Below are positions 1-5,316 of a DNA stretch of 6,354 nt, piece after piece; the first letter of the stretch is position 1; each line of letters opens with the position of its first letter. The translations under genes were made by a program, and so were the position numbers. The notes under the pieces are model-generated. The model had not been told where the DNA came from. It searched no databases and worked only from the letters and a program-made list of their open reading frames with translations. This DNA comes from Draconibacterium orientale (GTDB lineage: Bacteria; Bacteroidota; Bacteroidia; Bacteroidales; UBA1556): positions 17,095-23,448 of the forward strand of contig DZDC01000006.1 of assembly GCA_022736595.1 (NCBI GenBank), written 5' to 3'.

Positions 1-282
1 ACAGCCCTTTGCACCAGTGCCGAAGCCATTGAGTTTCTCAAAGAGCATCAAGTTGCCATCTTTGCCACTTACCTAAAAGCCTCTGTTCCATATCATACTG
101 TCAATCTCAACCAATCGGTGGCCATTGTTATGGGAACTGAAGCCACGGGTATTTCCGATGCTTGGGTTGAGGCAGCTCAAGCCAATATCATTATTCCCAT
201 GCGTGGCGAAGCCGATTCGCTCAATGTGAGTGTGAGCACTGCCATTATGGTCTTTGAGGCCTTACGCCAGCGGGAAAATTAA
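1..282 (+). CDS. SpoU/TrmH-family RNA 2'-O-methyltransferase, C-terminal part (5' end outside window)
   Basis: The frame is open from base 1 and ends at TAA 280-282, giving 93 residues. It shows the two C-terminal signature motifs of the SPOUT (SpoU) class of S-adenosylmethionine-dependent methyltransferases. Motif 2 is around visible residues 40-52 (VAIVMGTEATGIS), and motif 3 is around 63-79, with the core IPMRGEADSLNVSVS. These form the trefoil-knot cofactor site; family members 2'-O-methylate a ribose in tRNA or rRNA in the cytoplasm. The segment before motif 2 (CTSAEAIEFLKEHQVAIFATYL) fits the usual strand-helix that precedes it. Family proteins are about 240-270 residues long, so roughly the first two thirds, including the RNA-binding N-terminus, are missing. 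The target nucleotide (rRNA versus tRNA position 18 or other) cannot be told from this part. The gene converges with the aspartokinase gene across a 46-nt gap. Confidence 0.9.
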   Translation, partial: TALCTSAEAIEFLKEHQVAIFATYLKASVPYHTVNLNQSVAIVMGTEATGISDAWVEAAQANIIIPMRGEADSLNVSVSTAIMVFEALRQREN

Positions 283-302
283 AAACAATGATTTATTAAC
301 GT

Positions 303-337
303 AGGTTCGGGGCTTCGAATCTGTGAAGTTATTTCAC
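303..337. terminator. Weak hairpins between convergent genes, possible bidirectional terminator
   Basis: Two adjacent small inverted repeats lie where the methyltransferase and aspartokinase genes converge. The first pairs AGGTTCG (303-309) with CGAATCT (316-322), with one G-T pair and a 6-nt loop. The second pairs GTGAA (323-327) with TTCAC (333-337) and spans the aspartokinase stop codon. Neither is followed directly by a T-run. Reading leftward, the nearest T-rich stretch is about 20 nt past the first hairpin. The structure is seen in the sequence. Its role as a terminator is inferred from position only and is uncertain. Confidence 0.25.
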
Positions 338-1600
338 TAAGAGCTGCACCGTGGTTCTGTTTTTTTGTTCCAGATACACTTTCCTATTTCCAATAAGTTC
401 GTCGATGATGGATTGGTTGTAATTGCGAATGGTAATGAGTTCGAGTTGCTCGTTGTATTTTACTTTAAATTCCTTTTGCAGGTCAGTAACAAAGGGCATT
501 ACGAGGGCGGATTTAAAATCCATGCAAATACTAAAACTGATGGCGGAATTTTGCATCAAATTGATTTTGAGTCCGTAGTCAGTTAATTTTTTAAAAATAT
601 GTACTAAATTTTGCTCCGCCACAAAGGCAAAATCGCGGGTGGAAATACTGATAAGCACTTGATCTTTTTTGAAAATATAGGAGGGAATGGGGATGGCATT
701 TTCTTGGGCTTCTCCTATTATTGAGCCACTCTCTTTGGGCTCTAGAAAGGACTTGATGAAGAGTGGAATGTGTTTATTTTGAAGGGGTTGAATAGTTTTT
801 GGATGAATAATACTAGCACCGAAATAGGCCAATTCAATGGTTTCGTTGTAGGATAGGGCGTCAATTTTTTGGGTATTGGCAAAATATTTTGGGTCGGCAT
901 TGAGGAGTCCAGGGACATCCTTCCAAATGGTAAGATTTTGAGCATCCAGCGCATAGGCAAAAATAGCGGCACTGTAATCCGACCCTTCCCTTCCAAGGGT
1001 TGTAGTTTTTCCATATAGATTTTTGGCAATAAATCCTTGGGTAATCACCAAGTCGTGATTCTCAAATATAGGCAAAACATGCTGTTGAATTCGTGAAGGA
1101 CTAATTTTCCAATCCACGGTGGCCTCAGTCATTTTTACGCCTGCGGTAATCAAGCAGCAACCGGCTTCAAGCCAATGACTTTTATAACCGGAATAAGAAA
1201 AGTAATGATGCACAATTTTGGTGGAAATAAGTTCTCCAAAGCTCACCATTTCAGAATAATAAGCCTGTTGATCCACATATTGATAATCTTCCATTAGGGC
1301 AGCTAAATCTGAAAAAAGTGTTCTAAAATCCACGTAGGCGGGATGCGAATGATCGGGAATGAGTGCCTCTAAAATCGATCGGTGGTAATGTTCAATTTCT
1401 TTAAAAGTGTCGAAGCGTTTGGGGTCCTCATTTACACTTTGATGCATTAATTTTTCGAGGGCATTGGTGGTTTTTCCCATGGCCGACACTACAATTAAAA
1501 TCTTTTGATTTTCCTGAAGCTTTATGATATTGACCACATTTTTAACGGCTTCAGCCGATTTCACTGAAGCTCCACCAAACTTAAAAACTTTGATTTGCAT
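329..1600 (-). CDS. lysC: Aspartokinase (aspartate kinase), monofunctional
   Basis: This 423-residue protein phosphorylates L-aspartate with ATP, the first step to lysine/diaminopimelate, threonine, methionine and isoleucine in the cytoplasm. The amino-acid-kinase domain spans about residues 1-295. It has the N-terminal KFGGASV motif at 7-13, VSAMGKTTN at 38-46, the substrate/nucleotide motif GREGSDYSA at 203-211, IWKDVPGLLNADP at 225-237 and FGASIIHPKTI at 260-270. A C-terminal regulatory part (about 313-423) fits two short ACT domains, the first containing ISISTRDFAF and INLMQNSAISFS (346-357). No homoserine dehydrogenase domain follows, so it is not a ThrA-type fusion. The length is slightly below E. 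coli LysC (449). The ATG at 1598-1600 gives the expected MxIKVFKFGG beginning, without a clear Shine-Dalgarno sequence. It lies 3 nt after the ubiA-family stop, so it is probably cotranscribed and translationally coupled. The effector (lysine, threonine or none) cannot be read from sequence alone. Confidence 0.95.
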   Translation of the reverse strand: MQIKVFKFGGASVKSAEAVKNVVNIIKLQENQKILIVVSAMGKTTNALEKLMHQSVNEDPKRFDTFKEIEHYHRSILEALIPDHSHPAYVDFRTLFSDLAALMEDYQYVDQQAYYSEMVSFGELISTKIVHHYFSYSGYKSHWLEAGCCLITAGVKMTEATVDWKISPSRIQQHVLPIFENHDLVITQGFIAKNLYGKTTTLGREGSDYSAAIFAYALDAQNLTIWKDVPGLLNADPKYFANTQKIDALSYNETIELAYFGASIIHPKTIQPLQNKHIPLFIKSFLEPKESGSIIGEAQENAIPIPSYIFKKDQVLISISTRDFAFVAEQNLVHIFKKLTDYGLKINLMQNSAISFSICMDFKSALVMPFVTDLQKEFKVKYNEQLELITIRNYNQSIIDELIGNRKVYLEQKNRTTVQLLVK

Positions 1601-1603
1601 AGT

Positions 1604-2464
1604 CTAAAGATAAAATGAAAGGATACAAAAGAAAGCAAAAACCACACTAGCAATACCATTGCTGGTAAAGAAGGCAGCATCTACCTTTGAAAGGTCGTTG
1701 TGTTTTACTAAGAGATGTTGCCTCAGAAGTAAGGATATAAAGGAAATAGCACCTACAAAGTACCATAAGTTGGCATTCATCAACCAGCCGGAAGCAAGCA
1801 TCAAAATTGCGGATGAAACATGGAGTAATCGACTGATAATTAAAGCTCTTTTGGCTCCTACGAGGGTCGGGATGCTGTGGAGTTGTTGTTGGCGGTCAAA
1901 TTGCTCATCTTGTAAAGCATAAATGATGTCGAAGCCTGCGGTCCAGAACAAAACTACAAAAGAAATGAGTATTGGGACAATGTTATTAAAGGAACCAGTA
2001 ACAGAAATATATGCTCCAATGGGTGCCAGAGCTAAGCCCAAGCCCAAAACCAAATGGCAAAGGGCTGTAAAACGTTTGGTGAAACTGTAACCCAATACCA
2101 CCAGCAAAGCCACTGGGCTCAACCAAAAAGCTAAGATATTGATGAGAAAGGATGTAGCCATAAATAGGGCTACATTCGCAAGGATAAAAATTAAGGCATT
2201 ACGTTCCGAAATCACTCCTGAGGCAACTTCACGGGAACGGGTTCTCTCGTTTTCACGATCAATATTTCGGTCAAGATAGCGGTTGAATCCCATGGCGGCG
2301 TTGCGCGCAAACACCATAGCCAATACAATGTAAATGAGTTTAAAGTAGTCAAAGCTAAGATGGTTGAGGTGCAAAGCCATGAAAAAACCCACCAAGGCAA
2401 AAGGAAGCGCAAAGATGCTATGCGCAAATTTTACCATTTTAAAATACTGGGATAAGGCAGCCAT
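1604..2464 (-). CDS. ubiA: UbiA-family polyprenyltransferase (4-hydroxybenzoate prenyltransferase-like, perhaps MqnP)
   Basis: This is a 286-residue integral membrane protein with about eight or nine hydrophobic helices. It carries both metal/diphosphate-binding Asp motifs of the UbiA superfamily: N61-RYL-D65-RNI-D69 in the first cytoplasmic loop, and D179-IIYALQ-D186-EQF-D190 in the second. Other family-typical stretches are KFAHSIFALPFALVGF (12-27) and YSFTKRFTALCHLVLGLGLALAPIGA (126-151). Family enzymes attach a polyprenyl chain to an aromatic acceptor in the inner membrane. Bacteroidota generally use menaquinone and not ubiquinone, so a ubiquinone role is unlikely. The HLVLGLGLALAP type resembles the proteins annotated as MqnP, which prenylate the futalosine-pathway naphthoate. 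That assignment is inference. The start at ATG 2462-2464 gives the usual short lead before KFAHSIFALP. The stop is TAG, 3 nt before the aspartokinase start. A terminator lies just upstream. Confidence 0.92.
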   Translation of the reverse strand: MAALSQYFKMVKFAHSIFALPFALVGFFMALHLNHLSFDYFKLIYIVLAMVFARNAAMGFNRYLDRNIDRENERTRSREVASGVISERNALIFILANVALFMATSFLINILAFWLSPVALLVVLGYSFTKRFTALCHLVLGLGLALAPIGAYISVTGSFNNIVPILISFVVLFWTAGFDIIYALQDEQFDRQQQLHSIPTLVGAKRALIISRLLHVSSAILMLASGWLMNANLWYFVGAISFISLLLRQHLLVKHNDLSKVDAAFFTSNGIASVVFAFFCILSFYL

Positions 2465-2469
2465 ATTTT

Positions 2470-2508
2470 AAAGAAAAAGAGCGTGATGAAAATCAATCCA
2501 TCACGCTC
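2470..2508 (-). terminator. Strong rho-independent terminator after the dipeptidase gene
   Basis: A perfect 10-bp inverted repeat pairs GAGCGTGATG (2479-2488) with CATCACGCTC (2499-2508) around a 10-nt loop. Read on the minus strand it is followed at once by TTTTTCTTT, the classic hairpin plus U-tract. It begins 8 nt after the dipeptidase stop codon (2517-2519), which it should serve. The end of the T-tract is only 5 nt before the ubiA-family ATG. The plus-strand side lacks an equally good T-run, so it appears to act leftward. Confidence 0.9.
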
Positions 2509-2516
2509 AGATGATT

Positions 2517-4214
2517 TTATTTTACCAAAAGTTTGGTGCCGGTGTCTTCTGCAATCTTGCGATTCCAATCATCGCCATAACCAGGTTGTTTCACGCTGGG
2601 GTTAATAATTTTATGATCGGCAGGAAGTGGCTTGGCAGTTTTAATATTTCCATCCATATACTTCATAAACAAGGTTTGATACAATTCTTTCCATGTTTTG
2701 AAAGTGGCAGCTCCCGATTCATGCGAATACTCGGTAAGGTAAGCTTGCATACCCGCATAACCTTTTAGTTCGAGTATTTTAGCGGCTTTTTGATCCACAT
2801 CAGCAATTTCGTTGATAAATTGTTGTTCCAATTCCGATTGTTTCACTTCGATTTCGGCATGGATATCAGAGTAGCGGGTGTAAGCAAAGTTTTGAACTTG
2901 ATTAAAAATCCAAAATCCTGAAGTTTCGCTCCATTTCATCATGGCTCCATTGCCTTGAGCAAAATTTTCGGGAGCAGAGGTAATGCTGGTGTACATGGGC
3001 ATGTAAACGGTGCCTGAAGGATCGTCCACACTCCACCAAATAATACTTCCAATGCCATCGGGCAGCCAACTTCTCATTTGTGCGATGAAGCTAAATCCGG
3101 CTTGTTGGGTAGCGGTAGCTCTTTCGTTGCAGTATGTGGCGCTGTCCACCTTAAAAGTGAGAGGTCTCCAACGATAAGGATTACCATAAGGGCCAGCTCC
3201 AAAATCTTTCGACATATCCAATTCGGTACCTTCGAGGTGATCACGCATAAACATCATCATGTCGTGAATAGAAATTTTACGATCAGGTTTGATGTACAAA
3301 GGCATGCGGTTAACAGGGTAATTGTTATCACCACCAATTTTAATGTTTCCTTTGGCATATTCCCAATAGGATGCATTGGCTTTAAAATCTGCATTTACTT
3401 TATGAAACATACTGTAAACACGAATTTCGCAAAAACGTGCTCCACCAAAATCAAGAGGGGCATAGGTGTCTGAGAAGCTAAAATCTTTGTCTTTTCCTTT
3501 ATAATAACCTTTCTCACGGGCAAAGCTAATCACATCAGCACTGTTGAAAGTGGTGGCTTCCGCTTTGTCCCAAAGGTTTTTCTTTTGGTACTCAAAAGTG
3601 GTGATGCGTGCGTGGTTGGCATGTCCTGAAACATAACCATCAGGAATTTTTATAGCTACCCAAACTGCGCCTTTTTTTCCATTTCCTTTTCCAATCATTT
3701 CAAGAATCCATACTTCATTTTTATCGGCAATGGAGAAAGATTCTCCAGAGCTATAATATCCGTATTGATCCATTAAAGAGGTGATGATTTGCATAGCTTC
3801 ACGCGCAGTTTTAGAACGTTGTAAGGCAATGTATATCAAGCTACCATAGTCCATTAAAGCACCTTCTTGACTTCCAAGTTCTTCCAGTCCACCGTAGGTA
3901 GTTTCACCAATGCTTACCTGAAATTCGTTGCTATTTCCAACCACGTTATAGGTTTCGGCTGCTTGAGGTATTTGACCCAATTTTTTTCCAGTATCCCATT
4001 CGTAAATATCCATCATGGTTCCTGCAGGCCATTTTTGAGCAGGCCAATGGTAAAGCTCGCCATACAGGGTGTGAGAATCGGCACTATAGCTAATCATGGT
4101 GCTGCCATCGGTGCTGGCTCCTTTGGTTACTAAATAATTGGTGCAAGCCTTGCTTATACCAGGAAGTATGAGCATAATAGCCATCATTGAAATTATAAAT
4201 AATTTAATCTTCAT
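2517..4214 (-). CDS. Secreted C69-family dipeptidase (PepD-like Ntn hydrolase)
   Basis: From the ATG at 4212-4214 the product is 565 residues. Residues 1-23 form a signal peptide (MKIK, then a hydrophobic core, then SKA). Cleavage before Cys24 would expose the N-terminal nucleophile that Ntn hydrolases of peptidase family C69 need; the mature protein begins CTNYLVTKGASTDGST. Other family blocks are GESFSIADKNEVWILEMIGKG from 157, SGHANHARITTF around 196-207, a stretch with ATQQAGFSFIAQMRSWLPD, and WWSVDDP at 393-399. The protein probably cleaves dipeptides in the periplasm or outside the cell. It is longer than the roughly 470-residue lactobacillus dipeptidases because of a C-terminal extension, as I recall for Bacteroidota members. 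An upstream TTG at 4263-4265 is in frame, but it would bury the signal peptide and lies upstream of the likely promoter, so the ATG is preferred. The cysteine context (SKAC) is a poor lipobox. The gene appears monocistronic, with its own promoter and terminator. Confidence 0.93.
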   Translation of the reverse strand: MKIKLFIISMMAIMLILPGISKACTNYLVTKGASTDGSTMISYSADSHTLYGELYHWPAQKWPAGTMMDIYEWDTGKKLGQIPQAAETYNVVGNSNEFQVSIGETTYGGLEELGSQEGALMDYGSLIYIALQRSKTAREAMQIITSLMDQYGYYSSGESFSIADKNEVWILEMIGKGNGKKGAVWVAIKIPDGYVSGHANHARITTFEYQKKNLWDKAEATTFNSADVISFAREKGYYKGKDKDFSFSDTYAPLDFGGARFCEIRVYSMFHKVNADFKANASYWEYAKGNIKIGGDNNYPVNRMPLYIKPDRKISIHDMMMFMRDHLEGTELDMSKDFGAGPYGNPYRWRPLTFKVDSATYCNERATATQQAGFSFIAQMRSWLPDGIGSIIWWSVDDPSGTVYMPMYTSITSAPENFAQGNGAMMKWSETSGFWIFNQVQNFAYTRYSDIHAEIEVKQSELEQQFINEIADVDQKAAKILELKGYAGMQAYLTEYSHESGAATFKTWKELYQTLFMKYMDGNIKTAKPLPADHKIINPSVKQPGYGDDWNRKIAEDTGTKLLVK

Positions 4215-4244
4215 AAATTTTTGTTGGTTTAATTTGTAAAGTGA

Positions 4245-4273
4245 CAAAAGTAGTAATTTATTCAAGACTAAAA
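4245..4273 (-). promoter_or_regulatory. Candidate Bacteroidota-type promoter for the C69 dipeptidase
   Basis: On the minus strand TACTTTTG (4252 down to 4245) matches the Bacteroidota -7 element TAnnTTTG exactly. About 18 nt upstream is a T-rich TTTTAG (4273-4268) that could serve as a degenerate -33 element (consensus TTTG). Transcription would begin near 4240, leaving a leader of about 25 nt before the ATG at 4214. The motif match is seen directly. Activity is inferred, and short motifs of this kind do arise by chance in AT-rich DNA. Confidence 0.5.
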
Positions 4274-4421
4274 GGCGATTTGATGACCTATTAGTTTAAT
4301 TTTTATAGGGGCAAACCTACAATTTTATTAGAAAAAAATCTAATTCATCAATGAGGGGCGTTAGCCCTGAAATCTAAATATTATCAAAAGTTGAATTTAT
4401 AGAGCATCCCTAATAAACACA

Positions 4422-4452
4422 TTCTGTTGCTTATCATTTTAAATTAAATTTG
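4422..4452 (+). promoter_or_regulatory. Candidate Bacteroidota-type promoter for the MORN gene and mnmA
   Basis: TAAATTTG at 4445-4452 is an exact match to the -7 element TAnnTTTG. Upstream, TTCTGTTG (4422-4429) could supply a degenerate -33 element at a spacing of 15-18 nt, somewhat short of the usual 19 or so. Transcription would start near 4460, giving a leader of about 70 nt before the ATG at 4531. It would also cover mnmA, which has no room for a promoter of its own in the overlap. Confidence 0.45.
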
Positions 4453-4459
4453 CAAGGCA

Positions 4460-4509
4460 AAACTCAGTTACTCTTAAGTTGGTACAATTTATTAATTATC
4501 GCTGAGTTT
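4460..4509. repeat. 8-bp inverted repeat in the leader of the MORN gene
   Basis: AAACTCAG (4460-4467) and CTGAGTTT (4502-4509) are exact reverse complements separated by 34 nt of AT-rich sequence. The repeat lies downstream of the proposed -7 element and 21 nt before the start codon. It could therefore form a long-looped stem in the 5' leader or be a spaced protein-binding site. An 8-bp match at this distance in a 316-nt AT-rich spacer may also be chance. Confidence 0.3.
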
Positions 4510-4530
4510 ATGATTTTATAAATCTTTCTT

Positions 4531-5316
4531 ATGAATAAAATATATTTATTAATTTTCAGCGTTTTAGTAAGTTATTTTGGGTTTTCACAGCCTGTAAATC
4601 AGGTGGATAGCAAAGGCTTTAAAACAGGAAAATGGCAAAAGAATTACGATAATGGGAAATTGCGCTATGAAGGTGAATTTTCAAATGGATACGAAGTAGG
4701 TACCTTTACTTATTATTTTCCCACAGGAAAGATCCAATCTAAACTCGATTTTTCTGATAAGGGGAAAATGGCGCACGCTACCATTTATTACAAAAGTGGA
4801 GTGGTGGAAGCCACAGGTTTTTATTTTGAAAAACAAAAACATGGCAACTGGAAATACTATTCCGAAACCACTGAAGAACTGGTAAAGGAAGAAAATTATA
4901 TCAAGGGCAAAAAAAACGGGCTGGTTTTAACGTATTTTCCTCAACACGGAATAGTGGCCGTTGAATACAATTATATTAATGACAAGAAGGAAGGCCTTTG
5001 GAAAGAATTTTTTGAAGATGGCAAACCAAAACTTTTGGCCAATTATAAGGACGACTTGCTCCAAGGAGAATACACCTCTTGGTATGCCAATGGGAAAGTG
5101 AACCGAAAGGGCCAATATGAAAAGGGCAAGTCGGTGGGTTTATGGACCACCTACACCGAAGAGGGACAATTTAAAAAGATGGAGCGTTATAAAATGGGTC
5201 TCTTGGAGTTTGAACGCATTTTCGAAAATGGACTTGTGGTTTACGAAAAGGATTATACCACCAACAAAGTGCTGATTGACAAACGTAAAAAAGCAGAAGA
5301 TGATAGCGAAGAATAA
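4531..5316 (+). CDS. Secreted MORN-variant repeat protein (YwqK-like)
   Basis: The product is 261 residues long. It begins with a signal peptide (MNKIYLLIFSVLVSYFGFS), cleaved probably after Ser19 before Gln20, so the protein is exported. The rest is about eight degenerate copies of a 20-25-residue repeat of the form G-x-W-x-x-Y-x-x-x-G-K-x-x-x-x-x-x-Y-x-x-G. They begin near residues 33, 57, 81, 105, 130, 155, 179 and 203; the clearest are GKWQKNYDNGKLRYEGEFSNG (33-53) and GEYTSWYANGK (179-189). This is the MORN_2/COG2849 pattern, expected to fold as a stacked beta-hairpin ribbon. The C-terminus is charged (KRKKAEDDSEE). Proteins like this are often labelled 'YwqK family antitoxin', but nothing here shows a toxin partner and the signal peptide argues against a cytoplasmic antitoxin. 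The function is unknown; a structural or protein-binding role in the envelope is possible. Its 3' end overlaps mnmA by 17 nt. Confidence 0.9.
   Translation: MNKIYLLIFSVLVSYFGFSQPVNQVDSKGFKTGKWQKNYDNGKLRYEGEFSNGYEVGTFTYYFPTGKIQSKLDFSDKGKMAHATIYYKSGVVEATGFYFEKQKHGNWKYYSETTEELVKEENYIKGKKNGLVLTYFPQHGIVAVEYNYINDKKEGLWKEFFEDGKPKLLANYKDDLLQGEYTSWYANGKVNRKGQYEKGKSVGLWTTYTEEGQFKKMERYKMGLLEFERIFENGLVVYEKDYTTNKVLIDKRKKAEDDSEE

Larger units (their letters stand above)
4215..4530. other. Divergent intergenic region (316 nt)
   Basis: This AT-rich spacer separates the leftward dipeptidase gene from the rightward MORN-repeat gene. It holds one promoter candidate per direction, near its two ends. Between them are a 6-bp hairpin with an A6 loop (ATTAGA 4327-4332, TCTAAT 4339-4344) and a short GC-rich hairpin GGGC-GTTA-GCCC (4356-4367). 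A widely spaced 8-bp inverted repeat lies in the rightward leader. I see no convincing small coding frame, RNA gene or insertion-sequence end in it. Confidence 0.7.

Noticed and set aside
300..325. GGTTCG...TTCGAATC between the first two genes looks a little like a tRNA T-arm.
   Set aside because: Only 46 nt separate the genes, the flanking sequence is coding on both sides, and no acceptor, D or anticodon arm can be built.
742..1029. A 95-codon open frame on the minus strand inside the aspartokinase gene.
   Set aside because: It overlaps the strongly conserved catalytic region of the aspartokinase in another frame and resembles no protein.
329..2540. The aspartokinase and the dipeptidase both end in LLVK followed by TAA, suggesting a shared tag or duplicated 3' end.
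   Set aside because: The codons differ at several positions and similarity stops at once on both sides, so chance is the simplest explanation.
3078..3473. A 131-codon plus-strand open frame opposite the dipeptidase gene.
   Set aside because: It is antisense to conserved C69 blocks and has no motif or promoter of its own.
4143..4160. A lipoprotein signal at the cysteine of the C69 dipeptidase.
   Set aside because: The residues before it (SKA) do not fit the lipobox, and in this family that cysteine is the catalytic nucleophile, which needs a free N-terminus.
4353..4368. GGGCGTTAGCCC as an integron attC core site.
   Set aside because: The GTTAGCC part does not match GTTRRRY, no paired RYYYAAC site was found at a suitable distance, and there is no cassette array nearby.
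4531..5316. A toxin-antitoxin module, because YwqK-like MORN proteins are often labelled antitoxins.
   Set aside because: The protein has a signal peptide, its neighbour is mnmA, and there is no small toxin-like gene beside it.
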